Positions 1 through 5,761 of a stretch of 21,961 nucleotides of DNA are shown here, piece after piece. The notes beneath the pieces were generated by a model. That model was not told the DNA's origin. It saw only the letters and a list, made by a program, of their open reading frames with translations, and ran no database searches. The DNA lies in IMG/VR virus record IMGVR_UViG_3300013108_000516, positions 1 to 21,961 of that record; one strand, written 5' to 3'. The translations under genes and the position numbers were made by a program. This stretch comes from a virus. Position 1 is the stretch's first letter. Each line of letters starts with the position of its first letter.

Positions 1-2
1 GA

Positions 3-77
3 TATGACCTGGCATCTGAACTAGAACAGTCTATATGTGATAGGATAAAGGCTTTTATATATTATAGAGCCATATAA
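3..77 (+). CDS. C-terminal end of an unidentified gene (partial)
   Basis: The frame starting at base 3 is open from the window edge and stops with TAA at 75-77. It encodes the last 24 residues of a protein that begins outside the window (ending ...IKAFIYYRAI). Charged and hydrophobic residues alternate as in a helix, which fits a real C-terminus. It is too short to identify. The next gene lies about 70 bases downstream on the same strand, so it is probably part of the same rightward gene series. Confidence 0.4.
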   Translation, partial: YDLASELEQSICDRIKAFIYYRAI

Positions 78-150
78 TAAATGTGTAACCTTAAAAACAA
101 TTAATCATGGAAAAGAAAACAATAAAAACGTATAATTAAATTTTTAAAAA

Positions 151-1038
151 ATGAATGTATTAAGTTTATTTGACGGCATGAGTTGCGGACAGATAGCACT
201 CAACAAGCTAGGGATTAATTATGATAATTACTTTGCAAGCGAGATTGACAAACACGCTATACAAATAACACAAAAGAACTACCCCAACACTAAACAAATT
301 GGTAATGTAGTTGATGTAAAAGCAGAAGATTTGCCAAAGATTGATTTACTTTTTGGTGGTAGCCCTTGCCAAAGTTTTAGTAGATCAGGTGACGGAAGCG
401 GATTCGACGGTAAAAGCAAATTGTTTTGGGAATTTTTAAGATTATTAAAAGAAACAAAACCTAAATACTTTCTTCTAGAAAATGTGCTTATGAAAAAAGA
501 ATGGGAGCATATAATAACAAAAGAATTAGGAGTAGACTGTATTTTAATAAATAGTAGTCTAGTGTCTGCTCAAAAAAGAGAAAGGCTATACTGGACCAAC
601 ATACCTAATATAGAACAACCCTTAGACAAAGGTATCACACTTAGTGATGTTTTAATTGACTCTGATAGAAAAGAATACCTTGATAAAGACTTAATATTAA
701 AAACAGACGATAAAGGTGTTTACGTTAGAAACGCTACAAAAAAAGGATATTTAATAGCAGAAAACGGAGACGGTGTAAACTTAGATTTTCCTAAATCTAA
801 AACTAGAAGAGGTAGAGTTTCTAAAGGAAAAATAAACACTTTAAATACCGCCTGTAACTACGGATTTGTAAAAGACTTTAAAATATACAAGCTAAACATA
901 ACAGAAATAGAAAAGTTACAAACAATACCAGAAGGATATACCAAAGGTGTTTCTGACAATCAAAGAAAAAAAATGATAGGCAACGGTTGGACAGTTGACG
1001 TAATAGCACACATCTTTAAAAATATACCACTAACATAA
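151..1038 (+). CDS. DNA (cytosine-5) methyltransferase
   Basis: This 295-residue protein carries the ordered motifs of C5 cytosine methyltransferases. It has the SAM-binding motif I FDGMSCG (residues 7-13), the catalytic Pro-Cys motif GGSPCQSFS with nucleophile Cys73, ENV (110-112), and a QKRERLYW block (141-148) matching motif VIII. A short target-recognition region follows, then the C-terminal motif X-like MIGNGWTVDV near 275-284. The enzyme transfers a methyl group from S-adenosylmethionine to cytosine C5 in duplex DNA; the target site cannot be read from the sequence. It is short but complete, as phage orphan methyltransferases often are, and no restriction enzyme lies beside it. A likely role is protecting phage DNA from host restriction. 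The ATG at 151 sits just before motif I and after an A/T-rich leader. The last base of its TAA stop is the A of the next gene's ATG. Confidence 0.92.
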   Translation: MNVLSLFDGMSCGQIALNKLGINYDNYFASEIDKHAIQITQKNYPNTKQIGNVVDVKAEDLPKIDLLFGGSPCQSFSRSGDGSGFDGKSKLFWEFLRLLKETKPKYFLLENVLMKKEWEHIITKELGVDCILINSSLVSAQKRERLYWTNIPNIEQPLDKGITLSDVLIDSDRKEYLDKDLILKTDDKGVYVRNATKKGYLIAENGDGVNLDFPKSKTRRGRVSKGKINTLNTACNYGFVKDFKIYKLNITEIEKLQTIPEGYTKGVSDNQRKKMIGNGWTVDVIAHIFKNIPLT

Positions 1039-1211
1039 TGCTTAAAATCAATATGAAAACCTTTGTTATTAAATTTATAGACAGTTCCTTCCAAATGAAA
1101 TGGGAAGTGATTAAAACAAAAAAACAACAATCTTATTACGACATTAAAACCCTCCTTCAAATAGAAGGATACGATGTCAAAAGAGTACTAAACTGGAAAG
1201 CTTATGGTTAA
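1038..1211 (+). CDS. Small hypothetical protein, 57 aa
   Basis: A short basic protein that starts at ATG 1038, sharing one base with the methyltransferase stop. Its own end overlaps the start of the next small gene at 1204. It contains a patch of alternating lysine and hydrophobic residues and ends NWKAYG. I do not recognise it. The main support is the tight stop-start coupling on both sides, typical of phage small-gene trains. An opposite-strand frame across 960-1160 is a shadow. Confidence 0.55.
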   Translation: MLKINMKTFVIKFIDSSFQMKWEVIKTKKQQSYYDIKTLLQIEGYDVKRVLNWKAYG

Positions 1212-1347
1212 CAACATACTAATAGCAATATGGCTAATATCAACAATCTCTGCTCCATTCTTATTTAATATATGGATGTTCCTCGGAGCTTGCACAATTA
1301 GTTACATATCAAGCTACAAATTATACAAACGATTATACTTAAAATAA
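1204..1347 (+). CDS. Small membrane protein, 47 aa
   Basis: The ATG at 1204 lies inside the end of the previous gene (8-base overlap). The protein is very hydrophobic from residue 4 to about 38, enough for one long or two short membrane helices, and ends with a basic tail (KLYKRLYLK), which suggests a cytoplasmic C-terminus. No family is recognised. Small phage membrane proteins of this type can act in superinfection exclusion or lysis, but nothing here decides between these. Confidence 0.5.
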   Translation: MVNNILIAIWLISTISAPFLFNIWMFLGACTISYISSYKLYKRLYLK

Positions 1348-1369
1348 AAACAATTAAAACTGAAAAATC

Positions 1370-1519
1370 ATGGAATATTATTGCAAAGAATGTAACGAAG
1401 AATTTCAAGAACCAACAACAATAAGTGTTGGTGATGACAACAAAAGATGTCCCTGCTGTTATTCAACTAAAATTAAAAAATATAAACAGCAACATTATAA
1501 GGGTGTATTAACACCTTAA
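1370..1519 (+). CDS. Small zinc-ribbon protein, 49 aa
   Basis: Two cysteine pairs, CKEC at residues 5-8 and CPCC at 27-30, are spaced as in a single zinc ribbon, followed by a basic tail (KIKKYKQQHYK). Such minimal zinc ribbons usually bind nucleic acid or proteins. The exact role is unknown. The gene follows the small membrane protein by 22 bases and is preceded by an A-rich leader similar to that of the next gene at 1536. Confidence 0.6.
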   Translation: MEYYCKECNEEFQEPTTISVGDDNKRCPCCYSTKIKKYKQQHYKGVLTP

Positions 1520-1535
1520 TCTAAAAAACAAAATC

Positions 1536-2024
1536 ATGGAAAACTTATTTCAAGAGTTCAAACAAGGACTCACAATTAAAAAAAATTCACAAGAACACCT
1601 GGACCAACAAAAAGACATCGACAAAATGATGAACGTAGGTGTGTTAATAAACGACAAAGGAATACAAATTAATCCTTTAGTCAGAAGATCTAAAACTTAT
1701 ACAACAGCAAAAATGACTATCAAGAAAATAATTAAAACATGGTTGGGAAATCTTGACAAACAAAGAAAACAACAAACAGTATTTAGAGAAGAAATGGTTC
1801 ACTTCTTCAAACAAAACCCTATCGGTTTTATTAATGAAGGATACGCAGTGATGCCAGAAAACACTCCTGACTGTTACAAAAAGGGTAAAGGTATAGCATA
1901 CGTATTCAACGGAGAGGTAATAACAATACACGCAGGATATATACCCCCAATTAACATACCAAAAGAGTGTGAAAGATTTAATTACGAAAGTAACTTTGGA
2001 ATTATTCAAATCAAAGGACTATGA
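1536..2024 (+). CDS. Hypothetical protein, 162 aa
   Basis: A mid-sized soluble protein starting at ATG 1536, with a charged N-terminal part rich in Lys and Gln (residues 1-35) and a mixed alpha/beta C-terminal half. I see no known catalytic motif, signal peptide or membrane segment. Its stop (TGA at 2022-2024) overlaps the ATG at 2021 of a tiny downstream frame. The opposite-strand frame in 1677-2009 is a shadow, with no coupling to neighbours. Confidence 0.7.
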   Translation: MENLFQEFKQGLTIKKNSQEHLDQQKDIDKMMNVGVLINDKGIQINPLVRRSKTYTTAKMTIKKIIKTWLGNLDKQRKQQTVFREEMVHFFKQNPIGFINEGYAVMPENTPDCYKKGKGIAYVFNGEVITIHAGYIPPINIPKECERFNYESNFGIIQIKGL

Positions 2025-2089
2025 TTTACTTTATAGGATTCTTAATATTAAAATTCTTAATCGCTTGTTTAGCATTAAGATCTAGATAA
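2021..2089 (+). CDS. Tiny hydrophobic peptide, 22 aa
   Basis: An ATGA overlap links this 22-residue frame to the upstream gene. The peptide is almost wholly hydrophobic up to Arg20 (ends LRSR), so it could be a single membrane helix. Its TAA stop lies inside the R''-like box of the first attC-like site (GATAAC, 2085-2090). It could be a real microprotein or just the chance frame before the recombination site. Confidence 0.3.
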   Translation: MIYFIGFLILKFLIACLALRSR

Positions 2090-2139
2090 CGAGGTCGTGT
2101 AACAGGTCGTTTTAATGCCTGTTACATATTGTTAGGCAC
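2083..2139 (+). other. attC-like site 1 (left edge of first cassette array)
   Basis: Seen directly: GATAAC at 2085-2090 opens the site, GTAACAGG (2099-2106) pairs perfectly with CCTGTTAC (2118-2125), and GTTAGGCAC (2131-2139) closes it. The loop contains CGTTTTAATG, also found in sites 4 and 5. From CGTTTTAATG to the closing GTTA there are 13 bases in all three. The outer boxes pair only as TAAC/GTTA, as expected where the closing bases belong to the next cassette. The predicted crossover is after G2131. Confidence 0.6.
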
Positions 2140-2166
2140 TTTTAATTAACCGATAAAGATAATAGA

Positions 2167-2805
2167 ATGAAGATACTTAATTTATATGCTGGAATAGGGG
2201 GAAATCGTAGATTATGGGGAGATAAACACGAAATAACAGCGGTCGAGTTTGATGATAAAGTAGCAGAAAAATACCAAGAGCTTTACCCTAATGATAAAGT
2301 AATTGTGGCAGATGCTCACGAGTACCTTTTAAAAAATTATACAGAGTTTGAAGATGGGTTTATTTGGACTTCTCCACCTTGCCAAACTCATAGTAAAGCA
2401 AACTATTTTATAAACTACATTACAGAAAGCAGATATCCAAAAATGGAATTATGGCAAGAGATAATATTTTTAAAAACATTTTGCAAGGGTAAATTTTGTG
2501 TTGAAAATGTAAAAGCATACTATGAACATTTTATACCACCAACCGCTGAAATAGGTAGACATTATTTATGGGCAAATTTTAAAATACCACCAATAAAACA
2601 ACCTAATAATGAGGTTGGTAATATGATGCACAAAAACAGCAAGCACAGTAAAAATTGGAAGGGGGTTAATAAAAATGGTAATAAGGCTTGTAGTAAACCA
2701 TTAGCAGATCGTAATATGGTAAACGCTGATTTAGGTTTGCACATATTAGAAAGGGCTAAAGGCATAATTAAGGCGAATAAAAACAATCAAGGCAGTTTGT
2801 TTTAA
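2167..2805 (+). CDS. Compact DNA cytosine-5 methyltransferase (cassette gene)
   Basis: This 212-residue protein has C5-methyltransferase motifs: LYAGIGGN (6-13) for SAM binding, SPPCQTHS with catalytic Cys72, ENV (113-115), and GRHYLWANF near 128-136, which matches the arginine-bearing motif VIII position. It lacks a recognisable large target-recognition domain and is shorter than typical C5 enzymes (300 residues or more). It resembles the compact phage and environmental type. It is the only gene in an attC-bounded cassette: the R' box ends 27 bases before its ATG, and the next R'' box begins 3 bases after its stop. It is clearly different from the methyltransferase at 151, so it is not a recent duplication. 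Confidence 0.85.
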   Translation: MKILNLYAGIGGNRRLWGDKHEITAVEFDDKVAEKYQELYPNDKVIVADAHEYLLKNYTEFEDGFIWTSPPCQTHSKANYFINYITESRYPKMELWQEIIFLKTFCKGKFCVENVKAYYEHFIPPTAEIGRHYLWANFKIPPIKQPNNEVGNMMHKNSKHSKNWKGVNKNGNKACSKPLADRNMVNADLGLHILERAKGIIKANKNNQGSLF

Positions 2806-2808
2806 TTC

Positions 2809-2934
2809 TGCCTAACGGACGAGTGTATGAGCAGTAGCCTACACGAATGATAGTGAATAGAAACAAACTTAAAAATTAACAACTGCAATAGTAAAAACGC
2901 CTAACGGCTATTGCTTATACACATTGTTAGGCAC
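2809..2934 (+). other. attC-like site 2 (long, between cassettes I and II)
   Basis: TGCCTAAC (2809-2816) and GTTAGGCA (2926-2933) are exact reverse complements. Inside them, the 16 bases at 2823-2838 pair with the 16 bases at 2907-2922 at 14 of 16 positions. The region between is long and holds a second GCCTAAC box (2899-2905) within a nested GCAATAG/CTATTGC hairpin. The total of about 126 bases is within the known attC size range. The predicted crossover is after G2926. Confidence 0.65.
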
Positions 2935-2942
2935 TTTTAATT

Positions 2943-3158
2943 ATGGAAGGAAAATGCCCCAAAGACGGTAGAGAAAACAGACCGATTTATATTATTACAA
3001 ACAACAAAAGGACACTTGCTGTTGCTGATGGAAAAGGACACGCATATAAAGTATATGGTGAAGGATATGACGTATTTGATAGCGTTTGTAAACCTGAAAA
3101 CAAATATGACCCAAACGATTATGAATTTGAACGTGGGTTAAGTGGTATGGATTTTTAA
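2943..3158 (+). CDS. Hypothetical cassette protein, 71 aa
   Basis: The sole gene of cassette II; its ATG is only 9 bases after the R' box. The protein is polar with mixed charge, no signal peptide and no membrane helix, with Cys5 and Cys49 far apart. Short phrases such as RTLAVADGKGHAYKVYGEGY suggest a small beta-rich fold. I do not recognise a family, as is common for integron cassette genes. The stop codon is followed after 2 bases by the next attC-like box. Confidence 0.6.
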   Translation: MEGKCPKDGRENRPIYIITNNKRTLAVADGKGHAYKVYGEGYDVFDSVCKPENKYDPNDYEFERGLSGMDF

Positions 3159-3160
3159 TT

Positions 3161-3231
3161 GTGCCTAACGTAATTGTAATTGAGCTTGTGCGACTGGCGA
3201 GGCACGAGCTTGCAATTACAATTTGTTAATA
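3161..3231 (+). other. attC-like site 3 (right edge of first array)
   Basis: GTGCCTAAC (3161-3169) opens the site. A long stem follows: the AATTGTAATTG arm pairs with CAATTACAATT, then two unpaired bases sit on the right arm only, then AGCTTGTGC pairs with GCACGAGCT. Unpaired bases on one arm are the strand-selection feature of attC sites. It closes with GTTAATA (3225-3231), which matches the opening box only at TAAC/GTTA, as expected at the end of an array. The core aligns without gaps to site 6 over 53 bases. Confidence 0.7.
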
Positions 3232-3270
3232 AGTATTTTTTCGTATATTGAAAAAAATAAATACTAAAAG

Positions 3271-3459
3271 ATGGCAACTAAAAAAAGCACAGTAAACAAA
3301 GCTGGTAACTATACAAAACCAACAATGAGAAAAAAGCTTTTTAATCAAATAAAAGCAGGATCTAAAGGAGGTAATCCAGGACAGTGGTCAGCAAGAAAAG
3401 CTCAAATGCTTGCTAAACAGTATAAAGCTAAAGGAGGAGGTTATAAATCTAAAAAATAA
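3271..3459 (+). CDS. Small lysine-rich protein, 62 aa
   Basis: A very basic 62-residue protein with the phrase GNPGQWSARKAQMLAKQY (residues 34-51) and a Gly-Lys-rich end. From memory, this looks like a family of short basic proteins found in many marine phages and large viruses, whose role is unproven; DNA binding or condensation is a fair inference from its charge. A possible AT-rich promoter (TATATTG near 3245-3251) precedes the ATG. The next gene, also lysine-rich, starts 4 bases after the stop, so the two are likely co-translated. Confidence 0.75.
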   Translation: MATKKSTVNKAGNYTKPTMRKKLFNQIKAGSKGGNPGQWSARKAQMLAKQYKAKGGGYKSKK

Positions 3460-3463
3460 TTAA

Positions 3464-3706
3464 ATGGCTAAAACTAAATCTCAGAAAAGTTTAGACAGGT
3501 GGACCAAACAAAAATGGACAACCGCTTCAGGAAAAAAATCTTCTGAAACAGGAGAAGTTTACGCTCCTAAAAAAACAATCACAAAACTTAAATCAACTGC
3601 CGCAGGTAGAAAAAAACTAGCAGCGGCAAACAGAAAAAAAAGAGCAGCAACCAAACAAGGCAAGCAACACGCTAAACATGGTTTGCACAAAGGGAAAAAA
3701 AGATAA
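3464..3706 (+). CDS. Small lysine-rich protein, 80 aa
   Basis: Strongly basic, with N-terminal SQKSLDRWTKQKWTTASGKKS (residues 5-25) followed by an Ala/Lys-rich helix-like region (AAGRKKLAAANRKKRAATKQ) and a Lys/His tail. The N-terminal SLxxWTKQKW pattern recurs in small basic phage and algal-virus proteins. It pairs with the basic gene just upstream. Together they could be phage histone-like or DNA-packing proteins; this is inferred from composition only. Confidence 0.75.
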   Translation: MAKTKSQKSLDRWTKQKWTTASGKKSSETGEVYAPKKTITKLKSTAAGRKKLAAANRKKRAATKQGKQHAKHGLHKGKKR

Positions 3707-3734
3707 TCCTTAACCACCCTATATTAAAATTAAA

Positions 3735-4640
3735 ATGACATATACTGAAAAAGAACTAAACGAAATAGTTCAACTCATTAATTGTGGTGAAAGCCTAGAA
3801 GAAGCCAAAAATATTATATCGCTTAAATATAAATTAACAGACCAAGGAAAAAGAATAAAAGAATTAGCCGAACAAGTTAAAGAATATTTTAAAGTAGATA
3901 CCCTAGTTAGTAGATCTAGAAGCTCTGAACATATCGCTCCAATGGCGGTATTTACATACCTTATACACGAACTTCTTGGTGATTACAAAGCAAAAAATGT
4001 TCACGAAACATTTTCAATTATCACTAAAAAAACAAGATGCACATTCTATCACTACACCAAAATGTACGAAGATGAACAACACCTAGTTGATAAAAGAAAA
4101 TGTAAAAACAACTACATTGCTAATCACTTCCTGATACTAAAAGGTAAAATCCTTAACGAAGATGTTTCTGAAGAACTCCTGATAGTAAAAGAAAAAATTA
4201 AAAAAGACTGCCAAGGAAGAGAAAACTTTGAAAAAAACAAAGAAGCAATCATACACGACATATACAATAATTTTATGTCATACAAAGAATTAAATAGAAA
4301 ATACTTTTTCTTTAATGACCATAGAAATGTTAAAAAGTTTTTTGCACTAGAAGAGAAAAAATACACTAAATTTATAAGAAGTAGCTACCGAACCAGATTG
4401 TCTATTATTTTAGAAACCTACAAGAAAAGTTTTAAAAATAAAATCGAAAAGGGATATACGTTTGAAGAAATTAATAAACACTTTAGCATATACCCCACAG
4501 CTACTACGCTTAGAAAAGTTGCTAGTAAATACGAGAAAATAATATTTGATATTCTGTTAGAAAATGAAAGGATTAGAAAAAAAGAAACCCAGACTAAACA
4601 AAAATGCTCTAAACAAAAGTGTTATAAATCTGGGTTTTAA
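3735..4640 (+). CDS. Possible replication-initiator-like protein with a DnaA-domain-IV-like segment
   Basis: A 301-residue basic protein. Residues about 60-112 (RSRSSEHIAPMAVFTYLIHE, then ITKKTRCTFYHYTKM) resemble the DNA-binding domain IV of DnaA: a basic start, a helix with a 'yLiHELLG' pattern, and a TRxTxxHxxK pattern like the DnaA signature that contacts DnaA boxes. No AAA+ ATPase motifs are present, so it would be a DnaA-like DNA-binding module on an unknown protein. The C-terminal half is rich in Lys and Glu helices and ends with a KQKCSKQKC repeat. An inverted repeat (AAACCCAG 4584-4591, CTGGGTTT 4630-4637) covers its 3' end. The family call is tentative; the gene itself is firm. Confidence 0.7.
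   Translation: MTYTEKELNEIVQLINCGESLEEAKNIISLKYKLTDQGKRIKELAEQVKEYFKVDTLVSRSRSSEHIAPMAVFTYLIHELLGDYKAKNVHETFSIITKKTRCTFYHYTKMYEDEQHLVDKRKCKNNYIANHFLILKGKILNEDVSEELLIVKEKIKKDCQGRENFEKNKEAIIHDIYNNFMSYKELNRKYFFFNDHRNVKKFFALEEKKYTKFIRSSYRTRLSIILETYKKSFKNKIEKGYTFEEINKHFSIYPTATTLRKVASKYEKIIFDILLENERIRKKETQTKQKCSKQKCYKSGF
4584..4637 (+). other. Inverted repeat across a gene 3' end
   Basis: AAACCCAG (4584-4591) and CTGGGTTT (4630-4637) are exact reverse complements with a 38-base loop, followed by a short T-containing stretch (TTAATTCTT). The stop codon at 4638-4640 directly follows the right arm. It may be a weak terminator or a chance pairing. Confidence 0.3.
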
Positions 4641-4644
4641 TTCT

Positions 4645-4652
4645 TACATTAG
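4645..4652 (+). promoter_or_regulatory. Possible Bacteroidetes-type -7 box
   Basis: TACATTAG differs from the Bacteroidetes consensus TAnnTTTG at one position. It lies just upstream of the open frame that leads into the winged-helix-like gene. The same TAnnTTAG form occurs near 5748 and 8574. No clear -33 box is seen, so support is weak. Confidence 0.25.
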
Positions 4653-4829
4653 CGACCTGAAAAACCATATAAGAATTTAAAGCTTACAAACGTTATCAAA
4701 TATAATAAATATATATCACTCACACAAATAACCCTAGTTCCTGGGTTAGCAAAAGCTATTCTTAACAAGAAAAAAGTTAAAGATTTCGAGTTCTACTGCT
4801 ATTTAAAGACACTAGAATACAGCGGCTGT

Positions 4830-5621
4830 GTGAAAGATTATGAAATGGTTGTCCTTGAAATGGATACCCAACTCTCTGTTAAAACTATCAACAGAAGACT
4901 ACAAGCTCTTCAAAGCTTAGGATGGATAGACATAAAAGGTCCAAACATCTACCTTAGATCACTGAAAAAAATATGCAAGTCAGTAGACTGCAGATATAAC
5001 GATAATAAACCAAAGAAAAAAAGACACCAATCAAGTAAAATATATACGATAAAAGAATTACTTAGAGCTGAGTCTCTAAGAGAACACATTTCTGCTCAAG
5101 AAACAAAAGCATTAAGAAAAGCAAGCAAGAAGTCAACGAAGTACCTTAATAGCTTTGGGATAAAAGGTCTCAAAGCTTGGTTACTCAATTCTCCAGAAGA
5201 ATTACAAGAGCATTCGCAGTTTTTTAGAAGCTTAGAGGTAACTGCCTCAAGAGAGAAATGTGCAGAAATTTGGGGTTGCTCCCTTATTGACGCTTCAAGG
5301 TCATTAAACGCTCTGGCTCGTCATAGAGTTATCTCTGACAGGAAAAGGGCAGGAATGATATATAAAGGCGACGAGCAGAGAGCTGCTGCTTTGAGAAGAG
5401 CATACGATGATCCCACTATCTTTCACAAAAAAGGGAAGATATATAAGAAGTTAAATAATCTAATTACTTTTTTAAAGGTTGATGTAGAAAAACATCAATA
5501 CGTTCCAGATTCAAAGTTCTACCAAGGAGGTGATGACTACGATTCGAGGTTCCTCTTTAAATTAGATATGATGTATACTTCTTATCTATCTAAGTTTAGT
5601 TTGGGGATTAAGTGTTCGTAG
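4830..5621 (+). CDS. Winged-helix-like DNA-binding protein; true start probably upstream
   Basis: From GTG 4830 this gives 263 residues. The first part (TQLSVKTINRRLQALQSLGW, about 13-32, then IDIKGPNIYLRSL) reads like a recognition helix and wing. A second HTH-like segment (AEIWGCSLIDASRSLNALARHRVI) lies near residues 145-168. The frame stays open upstream to base 4653 and those codons look like protein (for example KVKDFEFYCYLKTLEYSG), continuing the same fold, yet there is no ATG, GTG or TTG before 4830. The gene may therefore start at a rare codon (ATC 4695 or ATA 4713) or carry an upstream frameshift. It may be a phage replication or transcription regulator. It sits just upstream of the serine recombinase, separated by about 140 bases. 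Confidence 0.7.
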   Translation: MKDYEMVVLEMDTQLSVKTINRRLQALQSLGWIDIKGPNIYLRSLKKICKSVDCRYNDNKPKKKRHQSSKIYTIKELLRAESLREHISAQETKALRKASKKSTKYLNSFGIKGLKAWLLNSPEELQEHSQFFRSLEVTASREKCAEIWGCSLIDASRSLNALARHRVISDRKRAGMIYKGDEQRAAALRRAYDDPTIFHKKGKIYKKLNNLITFLKVDVEKHQYVPDSKFYQGGDDYDSRFLFKLDMMYTSYLSKFSLGIKCS

Positions 5622-5710
5622 TATCACTTCGTTCTAGACTTGTACCATTTTTGTCCAATCGAATAATAGATGAATTAATCTAACTACTACTTCTATACCC
5701 TGTTCAAAAA

Positions 5711-5731
5711 AAACATACTTTAAATATGTTT
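5711..5731 (+). terminator. Weak AT-rich hairpin, possible terminator
   Basis: AAACATA (5711-5717) pairs exactly with TATGTTT (5725-5731) around a 7-base loop, preceded by an A run and followed by T. It lies in the gap between the winged-helix-like gene and the recombinase. The stem is AT-rich, so its strength is doubtful. Confidence 0.3.
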
Positions 5732-5761
5732 TGTCATTACAAATAATTAAATTAGTCATTA
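5729..5761 (+). promoter_or_regulatory. Shared regulatory motif upstream of the recombinase
   Basis: The 15-base string TTTTGTCATTACAAA (5729-5743) occurs again at 8549-8563, and in both places TTAAATTAG follows (5747-5755 here). Here GTCATTA is directly repeated (5733-5739 and 5755-5761), and the second copy overlaps the ATG of the recombinase gene. This suggests an operator or promoter whose occupation could block recombinase expression. The spacing between the two boxes is shorter than at the second copy. Confidence 0.4.

Larger units (their letters stand above)
2132..3225 (+). mobile_element. Two-cassette attC-bounded array (methyltransferase cassette and unknown cassette)
   Basis: Cassette I runs 2132-2926 and cassette II 2927-3225. 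Each holds one gene in the same orientation. Each begins with TTAGGCACTTTTAATTA (17 identical bases at both starts). Each ends with a hairpin whose opening box, TGCCTAAC (2809-2816) or GTGCCTAAC (3161-3169), lies a few bases after the gene's stop codon. The box is the exact reverse complement of the cassette's own start plus the preceding G. That is the defining geometry of integron gene cassettes, where crossover falls between G and TT of GTTRRRY. No integrase gene is nearby. An alternative is a pair of small inverted-repeat elements, but the internal hairpins and shared boundary rule favour cassettes. Confidence 0.6.

Noticed and set aside
1677-2009. Minus-strand open frames such as 1677-2009, 4124-4366, 12065-12316 and 13704-14030
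   Set aside because: They lie opposite well-supported plus-strand genes, have unnatural composition (Phe/Ser/Cys-rich) and no coupling with neighbours.
2926-3169. Cassette II as a mini-transposon with 9-base terminal inverted repeats
   Set aside because: No target-site duplication is visible at the edges, and the extra long hairpin after the right repeat plus the shared rules of the other cassettes fit attC better.
4597-4620. Short direct repeat CTAAACAAAA at the end of the 301-residue gene
   Set aside because: It is explained by the encoded KQKC-SKQKC repeat in AT-rich coding sequence; only two copies, no sign of an origin or iteron array.
5731-5760. TTG 5731 as the start of the serine recombinase
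   Set aside because: It would add residues before the conserved first strand and overlap the promoter/operator-like motif; ATG 5761 fits the family start.
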